This document shows positions 38,996 through 46,312 of a stretch of 64,000 nucleotides of DNA, piece by piece. The translations under genes were made by a program, and so were the position numbers. The notes under the pieces were generated by a model. That model was given only the letters and a program-made list of their open reading frames with translations. It was not told the origin of the DNA and searched no databases. Positions within the stretch are counted from its first letter, which is position 1; the number at the start of each line of letters is the position of its first letter. Source of the DNA: a virus; the IMG/VR virus record IMGVR_UViG_3300032224_000970, positions 95,684 through 159,683 of that record; one strand, 5' to 3'.

Positions 38996-40126
38996 ATGGC
39001 TAATACTGCAAAAAACAAAGCACGTGCTGAAGAAGCTGAACGTATGGTTAAAGGTAGTGAGGTAACACTCACTGCCGAAAACTATAAGAGTGATTTTCTG
39101 CATGCCCTGAATTACTACAACTCTAACCATGACGACAAAGAAAAGAAGAAGTGGTTGATCAAACATATTTCAAAGCAAGACAAGAAACTTGCTATTGAGT
39201 TGTTGAAGGTCGATGAATATCACTTTCGTCATGCTGGCATTCTCGCACGTCTGATTGATACTGGCTCCGAACTGGAAGAGAAGGAAGCCAACTATCTGCA
39301 AGAACGTATCGCATTCCTCAAAGAACAAGTTGGAGTGCGTCAGAAATCCCAGATCAAACAAGACAAGAAAGATGCTGCCGATACAAAAGTAGCAACGAAT
39401 GTCATCTCTATTCAAGAACGTATGGAAGAGAAGGCACATGACTTGGCTGGTGAAATCGAAGGTGCTATTGATGACTTCGTTCTCGGTGGGTGTAAGTCTG
39501 ACTTCTCTGCCAAGAATTATCTGCTGAGTAATCAAGTGGCTGGACCGATTGCTAAACGTATCGGTGAGTTCTATGTTCCACTTGTTACTGAGTTGCGTGC
39601 TGCTTATGATGCTGAAGATGAACAGCTGGTAGAGGGTTACTCAAACTTTACTCGCAGAGAGTTGAAGCGATTTATCGACTTCGTTGATGGTATCATTGCT
39701 GACTGTAACCAGATGGTTCAGACTGCGAAAGCGAATCGTGCTCCACGTAAGCGTAAGGAAGTCCCTGCTGCTAAACAAGTAGCGAAGATGAAGTTCTTGC
39801 GTGAGTATGCGGAGCTAGGATTGAAGTCTGCGTCGCTTGCAAACATCATCGGTTCTACCGAAGTATGGTACTACAATACCAAGTACAAACATCTTGGTGT
39901 GTACAAAGGTGAGAATGGTGGTACTCTGTCTGTTAAGGGAACTACCATTATTGGTTTCGATATTAAAGAATCAAAGCGTATGACACTACGCAAACCTGAA
40001 GAATTTTTCAAAGGGTTGTCGTTGGGTAAACGTGCATTGAACAGTGCGATGAAAACACTGAAGACTAAACCTGCTGTACCGAATGGTCGTTTCAATGAAG
40101 AAACAATTTTGCTTGGAGCATTTTGA
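38996..40126 (+). CDS. Conserved T4-like phage protein of unknown function
   Basis: 376 residues, charged and largely helical; GGAGG precedes the ATG. The C-terminal 130 residues (KFLREYAELGLKSASLANI then STEVWYYNTKYKHLGVYKG) form a conserved domain found in aquatic T4-like phages; a basic linker (NRAPRKRKEVPAAK) precedes it. Soluble, no catalytic motif seen. It is cotranscribed with the RNase H-like gene, whose start overlaps its stop. Confidence 0.78.
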   Translation: MANTAKNKARAEEAERMVKGSEVTLTAENYKSDFLHALNYYNSNHDDKEKKKWLIKHISKQDKKLAIELLKVDEYHFRHAGILARLIDTGSELEEKEANYLQERIAFLKEQVGVRQKSQIKQDKKDAADTKVATNVISIQERMEEKAHDLAGEIEGAIDDFVLGGCKSDFSAKNYLLSNQVAGPIAKRIGEFYVPLVTELRAAYDAEDEQLVEGYSNFTRRELKRFIDFVDGIIADCNQMVQTAKANRAPRKRKEVPAAKQVAKMKFLREYAELGLKSASLANIIGSTEVWYYNTKYKHLGVYKGENGGTLSVKGTTIIGFDIKESKRMTLRKPEEFFKGLSLGKRALNSAMKTLKTKPAVPNGRFNEETILLGAF

Positions 40127-41019
40127 TGATATTAGTTGATTATAGCCAAGTTGCTCTTAGTGCAATCTTGACCTTCCAGCGTGAGTTGAAAGGAACAGAG
40201 TCTGAAGTAAAGAATCTGATTCGTCATGTCACGCTATCTACACTCAAGTCCTACAAGAAGAAGTATGGCAAAGAGTATGGCGAGTTGGTTATCTGCTGCG
40301 ATGGGCGTAAGTATTGGCGTAGAGAGTTTTTTGAACACTACAAGGCAGGACGTAAGAAAGCACGTGATAAGTCTGATCTTGATTGGGGTTTGATCTTTGA
40401 CACGCTGAACGAAATGCGTCAGGAGATTGCAGAACACTTTCCGTATCGTGTTATTCATGTGGATCGTGCCGAAGCAGATGACATTATCGCAACGATGACT
40501 AAGTGGGCACAGACTAACGATCTGGTGATGGAAGGTTTAGTTGAAGAGCCACAGAAGGTGCTAATCCTTTCATCGGATGGTGACTTCAAACAGCTGCAAC
40601 AACTTGGTGCAGTAAAGCAGTGGTCACCGATGCAGAAGAAGTATGTTGTTGGTACCAAGCAAGAGATTATCGAGAAGAAGATTGAACATATTGTTAAGGG
40701 TGATGCAGGTGATGGTGTGCCGAACATCCTATCAAAAGATGATGTGTTTGTAACTGGAGAAAGACAGAAGCCAGTCAGTGCTAAACGTCTTCAAGAGTTT
40801 TTCGAGAATGGATTTATTGCATGTAAGAATGATGAGGAACGTCGCAACTGGCATCGCAATGCAACGCTGGTAGACTTTGACTTCATCCCAGAAGATGTTC
40901 AACAGTTAATCGTTGACACTTACATAAATAGTAAACCAAAGGGCGATAAGATGTCTGTGATGAATTATCTGATACAGCATCGCTGTCGATTGTTACTTGA
41001 TGAGATTGAGGATTTTTGA
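40126..41019 (+). CDS. rnh: RNase H-like 5'-3' exonuclease (T4 Rnh type)
   Basis: 297 residues from the ATG at 40126. Acidic metal sites of the FEN/PIN superfamily are all visible: ILVDYS, ICCDGRKYWRREFFEHYKA, RAEADDIIA, LSSDGDF and KGDAGDGVPN (helix-hairpin-helix start). T4 RNase H removes RNA primers during lagging-strand replication. It overlaps its neighbours on both sides and completes the replication set with primase and helicase. Confidence 0.88.
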   Translation: MILVDYSQVALSAILTFQRELKGTESEVKNLIRHVTLSTLKSYKKKYGKEYGELVICCDGRKYWRREFFEHYKAGRKKARDKSDLDWGLIFDTLNEMRQEIAEHFPYRVIHVDRAEADDIIATMTKWAQTNDLVMEGLVEEPQKVLILSSDGDFKQLQQLGAVKQWSPMQKKYVVGTKQEIIEKKIEHIVKGDAGDGVPNILSKDDVFVTGERQKPVSAKRLQEFFENGFIACKNDEERRNWHRNATLVDFDFIPEDVQQLIVDTYINSKPKGDKMSVMNYLIQHRCRLLLDEIEDF

Positions 41020-41483
41020 TGACAAAATATTTAACTGAAATGCTTGATGAGATGAATGCTGATGCAGCAAATTTTGCAAAGTATCAGTCCTGTGCTGCAC
41101 TAAAATTGTTGCTTGACTATGCTTTTGATCCAGAGAAGAAGTTTGTTCTACCTGATGGGGATCCTCCCTTCAAACCAGATCCTGGACCACTGGGTATGAG
41201 TCCTGCTAACTTGCTTATGGAAGTTAAACGATTCTATGTGTTCTGCAGGAAAGATCTGAAGCCAATTAAACGTGAGTCTCTGTTTGTGCAGTTGCTTGAG
41301 AACATTCATCCAACTGAAGCGAAGCTGATGCTACATGTAAAAGATCAAACAATACCAAAGTTGTATCCGAAGTTGACACATAAAGTTCTATTCGATGCTG
41401 GATTTATTACTATTGAGCCAGTTGCAAAGGTAGGGAAATCTGCAAAAAAGGCAGAGACTCAGCCAGCTGGAGTGAGTCCATAG
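41019..41483 (+). CDS. Conserved T4-like protein linked to RNase H
   Basis: 154 residues from the ATG at 41019. The blocks AALKLLLDYAFDPEKKF, then RKDLKPIKRESLFVQLLENI and KDQTIPKLYPKLTHK, form a family conserved next to rnh in many aquatic T4-like phages. No catalytic residues stand out. A Lys/Ala-rich tail ends the protein. Probably a replication-associated factor; inference from synteny only. Confidence 0.78.
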   Translation: MTKYLTEMLDEMNADAANFAKYQSCAALKLLLDYAFDPEKKFVLPDGDPPFKPDPGPLGMSPANLLMEVKRFYVFCRKDLKPIKRESLFVQLLENIHPTEAKLMLHVKDQTIPKLYPKLTHKVLFDAGFITIEPVAKVGKSAKKAETQPAGVSP

Positions 41484-41528
41484 TCCGCAAGACTGTGCCT
41501 GAGTCCTGGAGAGCGAGAATCTTGCGGA
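41484..41528 (+). terminator. Hairpin TCCGCAAGA / TCTTGCGGA before a promoter
   Basis: Perfect 9-bp stem (41484-41492 with 41520-41528) closing a 27-base loop, followed by AAAATT. It takes the place of the shorter hairpin in the other terminator/promoter cassettes. Confidence 0.55.
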
Positions 41529-41538
41529 AAATTAGTGC

Positions 41539-41567
41539 TTTACTTTAATTCAGAAGTAGAGTATAAT
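41539..41567 (+). promoter_or_regulatory. Promoter TTTACT-17-TATAAT of the repeated family
   Basis: TTTACT (41539-41544), TATAAT (41562-41567), spacer 17, within AGTGCTTTACTTTAATTCAG. The transcript has a normal leader with AAGGAG before the 41599 start. Confidence 0.85.
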
Positions 41568-41598
41568 TGTCTTACGGTGATTGAAAAGGAGAACCGAG

Positions 41599-41916
41599 AT
41601 GAAGAAAATTCTTGCAAGTTTAGTTGTGGCGATGAGTATTGCTACTCCAGCTATGGCTCATGGTCATGGTGGTGGTAATCAATGGATCCCGTTTGGTGTT
41701 GGTATAGTTCTTGGTAATGCAATTGCAGCACGACCAGCATACGTTTACCAACAAGTGCCACCTCCGCAAGTAATTTATACACAGCCCCAAACTGTTTATG
41801 TATATCCTACGCAAGCACCAGTTATGCCCAGTGCACAATTTGGTCAGGTGTGTGAGTTGAAGAGTGAGATGATTAATGGTCAGATTGTAACAGGTAACTT
41901 CTGTTATCAACGATAA
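41599..41916 (+). CDS. Secreted Pro/Gln-rich protein
   Basis: 105 residues from the ATG at 41599. A Sec signal peptide (MKKILASLVVAMSIATPAMA-H) is followed by a His/Gly patch, a hydrophobic GVGIVLGNAIAA segment and a Pro/Gln/Tyr-rich stretch (VYQQVPPPQVIYTQPQTVYV), ending with two Cys. It looks like a glycine-zipper-type periplasmic or outer-membrane protein. No function known. Confidence 0.72.
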   Translation: MKKILASLVVAMSIATPAMAHGHGGGNQWIPFGVGIVLGNAIAARPAYVYQQVPPPQVIYTQPQTVYVYPTQAPVMPSAQFGQVCELKSEMINGQIVTGNFCYQR

Positions 41917-41944
41917 ATTTTAATTTTTGTTATGGAGTTTTGAT

Positions 41945-42427
41945 ATGCCAAATTGGTGCGACAATAGCGTCCGACTATCTCATTCGGACAAATCCAAAGT
42001 CGATGCATTGCTTGCTGCACTCGAGAGTGAAGACAAGGCAGTTTTCCAACACCTGCGTCCTAATCCTAGTGGAGAATGGGACTATGGTTGGTCGGTTGAA
42101 AATTGGGGAACTAAGTGGGAGATCAGTGTAGTTGACTGGGATCGTGAAAGCGATAACACAATTTGGATTGGTTTCGAAACTGCATGGGCACCACCGATTG
42201 CTTTGTATGATTATCTGCATGCAGAGGGTTGGGAAATAGAAGGTTTGTATCATGAGCCTGGAATGGCATATGCTGGTATCTACAAAGATGGTGAGGATGA
42301 CTACTACGAGTATGACTTCAGCGATCTAGAATCACTGGAAGCACTACCCGAAGATGTGCAAGAGTTTACTGGTTTAATTGACTACTATCATGACCAAGAA
42401 GCAGAACGTGAATCGGAGTCTAAATGA
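41945..42427 (+). CDS. Api92-like ferredoxin-fold protein (DUF1281 type)
   Basis: 160 residues from the ATG at 41945. The start MPNWCDNSVRL is the signature of the Api92/DUF1281 phage family, and the body has W-G-T-K-W-E and FETAWAPPIALYDYL as expected. Known only as a conserved phage protein with a ferredoxin-like fold. ATGA overlap with the next gene. Confidence 0.8.
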   Translation: MPNWCDNSVRLSHSDKSKVDALLAALESEDKAVFQHLRPNPSGEWDYGWSVENWGTKWEISVVDWDRESDNTIWIGFETAWAPPIALYDYLHAEGWEIEGLYHEPGMAYAGIYKDGEDDYYEYDFSDLESLEALPEDVQEFTGLIDYYHDQEAERESESK

Positions 42428-42642
42428 GCATGACAGACAAAGAACTAGAACGATTCTCTTATGAGGTCGATGATGTTCTGATTGATATGGCGAATAAGTA
42501 TGACACTAATGCATTGACGCTGTCAGCTGTCATTCTTGCAAGACTGGCTCTTTTGAATCATCAGGCTGGAACGACACCAGATTTTGTTGCACTGATGACT
42601 GACATCGTTGCGCCAAAGTTGGATAAAGAACAGGTACACTGA
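42424..42642 (+). CDS. Small conserved hypothetical protein
   Basis: 72 residues, acidic and helical (YDTNALTLSAVILARLALL in the middle). Starts at the ATG overlapping the previous stop and its own stop overlaps the next ATG. No family known. Confidence 0.7.
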   Translation: MSMTDKELERFSYEVDDVLIDMANKYDTNALTLSAVILARLALLNHQAGTTPDFVALMTDIVAPKLDKEQVH

Positions 42643-42758
42643 TGCAGTTGCAAACTAAACTCAAGATAGAGAATTTCTTGAATCGCATTCAACGCAATTT
42701 TACATTGATGGAGTGGGCAGTGATGATTATGGTTGTAACATGGTTGATATTTCTATGA
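42642..42758 (+). CDS. 38-residue single-span membrane peptide
   Basis: A basic N-terminal half (MQLQTKLKIENFLNRIQRNF) and one transmembrane helix ending WLIFL. Coupled at both ends (the ATG overlaps a stop; its stop overlaps the dCMP deaminase ATG), which supports it being real despite its size. Confidence 0.62.
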   Translation: MQLQTKLKIENFLNRIQRNFTLMEWAVMIMVVTWLIFL

Positions 42759-43267
42759 AGCAGAAGTGGATTGATGCATTTATGGATACAGCTGAGAGGT
42801 TTGCTCAGCTGTCCTCAGCAAGACGATTGCATGTTGGTGCAATCGTTGTAAAGGATGATCGTATCATCTCGATTGGTTACAATGGTATGCCATCGGGTTG
42901 GGACAACAACTGTGAAGATAAGATTTATGTTGATTCATCGCTAGAAGAATCAATGTTATATCAAAGCAAGGTAGATGTTTATCTTGATGTGAATAAAAAA
43001 TTATATGAATTAAAATCTAAACCAGAGGTGCTTCATGCTGAAACAAATGCGATTGCGAAACTTGCTAAGTCTAACGAATCTGGTATGGGTGCTACTATGT
43101 TTATTACCCATGCTCCATGTCTGGACTGTGCCAAACTTATCTACCAAAGTGGTATTAGCAGTGTTCTATATCGGAACTCTTATCGCAATACTGATGGTAT
43201 CGACTTTTTGCAAAAATGTAACATCGAAGTAAAAAATACTTTACTAAAATCAAAAACTGAGGTATAA
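42755..43267 (+). CDS. cd: dCMP deaminase
   Basis: 170 residues from the ATG at 42755. The zinc cytidine-deaminase motifs are intact: HAETNAIAK (His ligand and proton-shuttling Glu) and PCLDC (two Cys ligands). GYNGMPSGWDNNCED is the phage/eukaryote dCMP deaminase signature. It converts dCMP to dUMP, the substrate of the ThyX encoded at 21.9 kb, and with NrdAB completes a dTTP supply line. Confidence 0.92.
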   Translation: MKQKWIDAFMDTAERFAQLSSARRLHVGAIVVKDDRIISIGYNGMPSGWDNNCEDKIYVDSSLEESMLYQSKVDVYLDVNKKLYELKSKPEVLHAETNAIAKLAKSNESGMGATMFITHAPCLDCAKLIYQSGISSVLYRNSYRNTDGIDFLQKCNIEVKNTLLKSKTEV

Positions 43268-43299
43268 TTTACCTAAATAAATAACTGGTCTGAAAAGAC

Positions 43300-43328
43300 T
43301 TTACTTTAATTCAAAGGTGTAGTAAAAT
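43300..43328 (+). promoter_or_regulatory. Promoter TTTACT-17-TAAAAT
   Basis: TTTACT (43300-43305), TAAAAT (43323-43328), spacer 17, extended core TTTACTTTAATTCA. The predicted start coincides with the ATG at 43335. Confidence 0.75.
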
Positions 43329-43334
43329 TCTACT

Positions 43335-43451
43335 ATGAAAACAAACTGTATATCCGTGTTAAGAAAGCATCTCCCACTTAATAGTGGCTGGTCAGTAACA
43401 CGCCCACAGTTTGCAGCCATTGAGTATGATAGTGAGGGTTTTGGCAAGTGA
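43335..43451 (+). CDS. 38-residue peptide, possibly leaderless
   Basis: MKTNCISVLRKHLPLNSGWS at the start and ending EYDSEGFGK. It is the only ORF between a strong promoter and a strong terminator. The promoter start point is at the ATG, so translation would be leaderless. Function unknown; a regulatory peptide or merely a short transcript are both possible. Confidence 0.5.
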   Translation: MKTNCISVLRKHLPLNSGWSVTRPQFAAIEYDSEGFGK

Positions 43452-43473
43452 AGTAAATTCAAGTTTACTTACC

Positions 43474-43507
43474 AAAACCCTCTGAGATGAAAGTCCAGAG
43501 GGTTTTT
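43474..43507 (+). terminator. Rho-independent terminator
   Basis: Perfect 11-bp stem AAAACCCTCTG / CAGAGGGTTTT, loop of 11 bases, T run at 43503-43507. It separates the short promoter unit from the tRNA cluster. Confidence 0.9.
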
Positions 43508-43560
43508 GTTTTATGGCCATCGTGCCAGAAATATTGTTCTTTTACAATTTGGGATTCTGT

Positions 43561-43634
43561 TGGGGATTTGTGTAGTGGTAGCACAGCAGACTTTGACTCT
43601 GTTAGTACAAGTTCGATTCTTGTATCCCCTGCCA
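43561..43634 (+). tRNA. tRNA-Gln (TTG)
   Basis: Cloverleaf with anticodon loop CTTTGAC; encoded CCA. The first base pair would be T1-T72, a mismatch at the place where Gln tRNAs usually have a weak T-A pair. First tRNA of the cluster. Confidence 0.88.
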
Positions 43635-43679
43635 AACAAATGCGCATTTGCGTAGAGGTAGTGCTCATCTGTTTGGTAT
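43635..43679 (+). pseudogene. tRNA 5'-half fragment
   Basis: GCGTAGAGGTAGTGC looks like a complete D arm and is followed by the beginning of an anticodon arm, but no T arm or CCA follows before the next tRNA. Probably a decayed tRNA. Confidence 0.4.
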
Positions 43680-43755
43680 GGTGTCTATAGTGTAGTGGTC
43701 TGCACTCCATGCTGTGAACGTGGAAGTATGAGTTCGATCCTCATTAGACACCCCA
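43680..43755 (+). tRNA. tRNA-His (GTG)
   Basis: Anticodon loop CTGTGAA on a CCATG/CGTGG stem. The additional 5' G (position -1, at 43680) facing C73 that histidyl-tRNA synthetase needs is encoded. CCA encoded. Confidence 0.92.
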
Positions 43756-43757
43756 AT

Positions 43758-43833
43758 GCTGCTTTAGCTGATGTGGTCATAGCACTGGTCTGAAGAACCA
43801 AGGAACGTGGTTCGATCCCACGAGGCAGCACCA
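43758..43833 (+). tRNA. tRNA-Phe (GAA)
   Basis: Anticodon loop CTGAAGA; acceptor GCTGCTT / AGGCAGC with one G-T pair; CCA encoded. The anticodon stem has one mismatch at its base. Confidence 0.88.
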
Positions 43834-43840
43834 AGAATTT

Positions 43841-43914
43841 CCTTTCGTAGCTCAAAGGTAGAGCACTCGGCTGATAACCGAGAGACATAGGATCGTTACC
43901 TGTCGAAAGGACCA
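43841..43914 (+). tRNA. tRNA-Ile (GAT)
   Basis: Anticodon loop CTGATAA on a perfect CTCGG/CCGAG stem; CCA encoded. The T loop is ATCGTTA instead of the usual TTCGAAT type: positions 54 and 58 are A and T rather than T and A. Confidence 0.88.
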
Positions 43915-43919
43915 AGTTT

Positions 43920-43994
43920 ACCCGATTGGTGAAATGAATATCACACAGTGCTACGAACGCTGGGTTGGGAGTTTGATTCTCTCATTGGGTGCCA
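43920..43994 (+). tRNA. tRNA-Arg (ACG)
   Basis: Anticodon loop CTACGAA, the usual substrate for A34-to-inosine editing by TadA; acceptor ACCCGAT / ATTGGGT; CCA encoded. Confidence 0.9.
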
Positions 43995-44000
43995 AGTTAA

Positions 44001-44090
44001 GGAAGTGTGGCAGAGTCTGGTTTATTGCACCTGTCTTGAAAACAGACGATCCGAAAGGATCCGTGAGTTCGAATCTCACCGCTTCCGCCA
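44001..44090 (+). tRNA. tRNA-Ser (TGA)
   Basis: Class II tRNA with a long variable arm (GATCC-GAAA-GGATC) and anticodon loop CTTGAAA; CCA encoded. Confidence 0.92.
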
Positions 44091-44113
44091 ATTTTTTATG
44101 AAAGGAGTTGTAT

Positions 44114-44695
44114 ATGCCAAGTGTATTCTTAGTAAGCGATACGCACTTCGGGCACGCTGGTGTATGCAGATTCACTCGTGACGATGGTGAGAAGTTAAGA
44201 CCATGGACTGATCCAGATGAAATGGATGAGGAAATGGTAAAGCGATGGAACGAAACTGTGAAGCCAACTGATAAAGTTTATCATCTTGGTGACGTAGTGA
44301 TCAATCGTAAAGCATTGAAGATTATGCATCGTTTGAATGGTGACAAAGTTTTGATTCGTGGTAACCATGATATCTTTAAGGATGATGACTACCGTGAACA
44401 CTTTCGTGAGTTACGTGCATATCATGTGATGAATGGAATGATCTTAAGCCACATACCGATTCATACAGAATCGTTAGGTAGGTTCGGTGTGAACATTCAT
44501 GGTCACTTACACAGTAATCGTGTAATGTTACCTGGATTTGGTGGCAAGATTACTGACATTGTTGATGCACGATACCACTGTGTCTGTGTCGAACAAACAG
44601 ACTTTCGTCCTATCTTATTTGAAGATGTGATCAAACGCATCAAAGAAGAAGGTGGTGAGGTAGGTTTTAAGAATGGTAATGGACCAACGATGTAA
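44114..44695 (+). CDS. Calcineurin-like metallophosphoesterase
   Basis: 193 residues from the ATG at 44114 (AAAGGAG upstream). Metal motifs SDTHFGH, LGDVV, GNHD, a SHIPIH histidine and HGHLH are all present. This compact form is a common phage phosphoesterase; substrate unknown. It is inserted between two tRNA-Ser genes. Two other calcineurin-like genes (33.2 and 57.2 kb) are only distantly similar. Confidence 0.85.
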   Translation: MPSVFLVSDTHFGHAGVCRFTRDDGEKLRPWTDPDEMDEEMVKRWNETVKPTDKVYHLGDVVINRKALKIMHRLNGDKVLIRGNHDIFKDDDYREHFRELRAYHVMNGMILSHIPIHTESLGRFGVNIHGHLHSNRVMLPGFGGKITDIVDARYHCVCVEQTDFRPILFEDVIKRIKEEGGEVGFKNGNGPTM

Positions 44696-44700
44696 GGATT

Positions 44701-44792
44701 GGAAGGTTGGATGAGTGGCTGAAATCAGCAGTTTGCTAAACTGTCGTTCATAGAAATATGAACCATGGGTTCGAATCCCATACCTTCCTCCA
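44701..44792 (+). tRNA. tRNA-Ser (GCT)
   Basis: Class II with a long variable arm (GTTCATAGAAATATGAAC) and anticodon loop TTGCTAA; CCA encoded. Confidence 0.92.
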
Positions 44793-44796
44793 AGAT

Positions 44797-44874
44797 GCCC
44801 TTGTACGCAAATTGGAAAAGTGGCTCTCCTCAAAAGGGAGTATTCTGTCGGTTCGAGTCCGACCAAGGGTACCA
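44797..44874 (+). tRNA. tRNA-Leu (CAA)
   Basis: Anticodon loop CTCAAAA on a CTCTC/GGGAG stem, acceptor GCCCTTG / CAAGGGT (G-T first pair); CCA encoded. Variable arm is short for a Leu tRNA. Confidence 0.88.
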
Positions 44875-44882
44875 AAGAATTT

Positions 44883-44959
44883 GCGGATGTGATGGAATTG
44901 GTATACATATCGGACTTAAAATCCGAGTTCTGTGGGTTCGAGTCCCACCTTCCGCACCA
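44883..44959 (+). tRNA. tRNA-Leu (TAA)
   Basis: Anticodon loop CTTAAAA on a perfect TCGGA/TCCGA stem; CCA encoded. A related but truncated copy lies at 45161. Confidence 0.9.
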
Positions 44960-44966
44960 AGTTTAT

Positions 44967-45041
44967 ACGGCTATCGTTCAATGGATAGGACAGCATTCTT
45001 CTAAAGTGCGAATGAGGGTTCGATTCCTTCTAGCCGTGCCA
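44967..45041 (+). tRNA. tRNA-Arg (TCT)
   Basis: Anticodon loop CTTCTAA, acceptor ACGGCTA / TAGCCGT fully paired; CCA encoded. Reads AGA/AGG, codons frequent in AT-rich phage genes. Confidence 0.92.
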
Positions 45042-45047
45042 ATGTTA

Positions 45048-45122
45048 GGGCTGGTAGCTTAATGGTAAAGCAGTCGACTCATAATCGATTGAGTGGGAGT
45101 TCAATTCTCTCTCAGCCCACCA
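45048..45122 (+). tRNA. tRNA with CAT anticodon (Met or Ile2), copy 1
   Basis: Anticodon loop CTCATAA; fully paired acceptor starting G1-C72, so not an initiator. Either elongator Met or Ile (with lysidine at C34). CCA encoded. Confidence 0.88.
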
Positions 45123-45151
45123 TTGACTTGTAAGATTGTTTGAGGTATAAT
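45123..45151 (+). promoter_or_regulatory. Promoter TTGACT-17-TATAAT in the tRNA cluster
   Basis: TTGACT (45123-45128) directly after a tRNA CCA, TATAAT (45146-45151), spacer 17. It drives the truncated tRNA-Leu and the oxygenase gene at 45230. Confidence 0.8.
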
Positions 45152-45160
45152 AGAGTAAAT

Positions 45161-45225
45161 GCGAGTGTGGTGGAATGGTATACACATCAGACTTAAAATC
45201 TGACGCTTAATTGATTGAGGGTGGA
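45161..45225 (+). pseudogene. Truncated tRNA-Leu (TAA), T arm missing
   Basis: D arm and anticodon arm (loop CTTAAAA, stem TCAGA/TCTGA) closely resemble the tRNA-Leu at 44883, but the sequence runs into the ribosome site and ATG of the oxygenase gene instead of a T arm and CCA. It would be the 5' leader of that mRNA. Confidence 0.7.
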
Positions 45226-45229
45226 TGAT

Positions 45230-45790
45230 ATGAAAGAGTTAAAAGATTTTATATTGATTTATGATAAAGTTTTGCCAGAAGATGTTTGTAAAGCATCGGT
45301 GGAAGATCTAGAAAATAGAAGTTGGGAGCAGCATTTGTTTTATGAAAGTAAGACAAATACGTATGCAGAAACTATTGATGACTGCGATATCTATTCAGAA
45401 CAAATTGTTACTGGACAGATTATTGCTCAAGCAACAGGTGCTGTGCTACATGATTATGTTAAGAAATTAAATTCTAATTACTTTAACGAGTTGCAGAAAT
45501 TTAGTAACATTACATATCATAGGTACAGAGATGGAAAGCAGATGGTTGAACACTGCGACCATATCCATGCCTTATTCAAAGGTAGTGCAGATAAAGGCAT
45601 ACCAATACTATCTGTTGTTGGTGTGTTGAATGATGGGTATGTTGGTGGAGAATTTGTAATGTTCGATGACTATGAGATTAAACTCGGTGCTGGAGACATT
45701 ATAGTATTTCCTTCTGTGTTCTTGTTTCCACATCGAATTAATAGAGTTACTGAAGGGACAAGATATTCTTTTGTTTCTTGGGCATGGTAA
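45230..45790 (+). CDS. 2OG-Fe(II) oxygenase, prolyl 4-hydroxylase type
   Basis: 186 residues from the ATG at 45230. The P4Hc core is complete: H108-x-D110 (EHCDH), distal H168 (FPHRIN) and Arg178 in EGTRYSFVSW. ITYHRYRDG and GGEFVMFDDYEI are typical of the family. It hydroxylates a protein or small molecule of unknown identity with Fe(II) and 2-oxoglutarate. It lies inside the tRNA cluster, directly behind a truncated tRNA-Leu, as if inserted there. Confidence 0.88.
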   Translation: MKELKDFILIYDKVLPEDVCKASVEDLENRSWEQHLFYESKTNTYAETIDDCDIYSEQIVTGQIIAQATGAVLHDYVKKLNSNYFNELQKFSNITYHRYRDGKQMVEHCDHIHALFKGSADKGIPILSVVGVLNDGYVGGEFVMFDDYEIKLGAGDIIVFPSVFLFPHRINRVTEGTRYSFVSWAW

Positions 45791-45791
45791 T

Positions 45792-45865
45792 GTGAGTGGA
45801 GCCAGTTGGACGGGCACTGGATTGCAAACCCATGGAAGTAGGTTCGATTCCTATCACTCACTCCA
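45792..45865 (+). tRNA. tRNA-Cys (GCA)
   Basis: Anticodon loop TTGCAAA, discriminator T (as Cys tRNAs need), acceptor GTGAGTG / CACTCAC, CCA encoded. The anticodon stem has two mismatches, so function is a little less certain. Confidence 0.8.
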
Positions 45866-45893
45866 GAAAACGAAAGGTTTACATTATGAATAA

Positions 45894-45910
45894 CCCTACA
45901 GAGCGTAGGG
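45894..45910 (+). terminator. Hairpin CCCTAC / GTAGGG of a promoter cassette
   Basis: 6-bp stem with loop AGAGC, the same stem core as at 8169 and 38906; no T run. It precedes the next promoter by 16 bases. Confidence 0.5.
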
Positions 45911-45926
45911 GATTGAAAGAAAGTGC

Positions 45927-45955
45927 TTTACTTTAATTCAGCCTTCAGGCATAAT
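45927..45955 (+). promoter_or_regulatory. Promoter TTTACT-17-CATAAT of the repeated family
   Basis: TTTACT (45927-45932), CATAAT (45950-45955), spacer 17, extended context AGTGCTTTACTTTAATTCAG. Confidence 0.75.
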
Positions 45956-45985
45956 TATACTATGTTGATTATGAAAGGAACTGAA

Positions 45986-46228
45986 ATGACTGAATTTGAA
46001 AAGAACTGCTACGGTATGAGCCAAGACGACATTCGTGAAGAATATATGAATTCTCTGACTGCTCGCCTGAGTGGTTTGGAAATGGTTGCGATGGGTGTGT
46101 TGTCTGATGCGCAAGAGTTGATGTCTTTTGGCAATGCTCAAGCGATGGATCAGTCCCGTAAAAACATCAACATCGCTAAGTTCATTCTTAGCGAAATGAT
46201 GGAAGCAAGAATGAAAGAAGTAGCGTAA
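45986..46228 (+). CDS. Small helical hypothetical protein
   Basis: 80 residues from the ATG at 45986 (AAGGAA upstream); in-frame ATGs at 45962 and 45971 are closer to the transcription start. Helical with EEYMNSLTARLSGLEMVAMG; mixed charge. No family recognised. It is the only protein gene between two promoters. Confidence 0.68.
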   Translation: MTEFEKNCYGMSQDDIREEYMNSLTARLSGLEMVAMGVLSDAQELMSFGNAQAMDQSRKNINIAKFILSEMMEARMKEVA

Positions 46229-46236
46229 TAAATTAC

Positions 46237-46265
46237 TTTACTTTTATCAAGTGATGCGGTATAAT
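46237..46265 (+). promoter_or_regulatory. Promoter TTTACT-17-TATAAT for the tRNA/ncRNA operon
   Basis: TTTACT (46237-46242), TATAAT (46260-46265), spacer 17. A boxA-like element and tRNA-Glu follow. Confidence 0.8.
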
Positions 46266-46282
46266 AGCTGTATTGCTTGATC

Positions 46283-46297
46283 GCTCTTTAAAAATTT
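46283..46297 (+). promoter_or_regulatory. boxA-like Nus antitermination element
   Basis: GCTCTTTAAAAATTT differs by one base from the E. coli rRNA boxA core GCTCTTTAACAATTT. It lies between the promoter and tRNA-Glu, where rRNA operons carry it. NusB/NusE binding would let polymerase read through the structured RNA region. Confidence 0.65.
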
Positions 46298-46312
46298 GTT
46301 GGTATTAAATTT

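Noticed and set aside
45886-45936. 16-codon ORF spanning the CCCTAC hairpin and promoter
   Set aside because: The bases are already explained as a terminator/promoter cassette; no conserved peptide.
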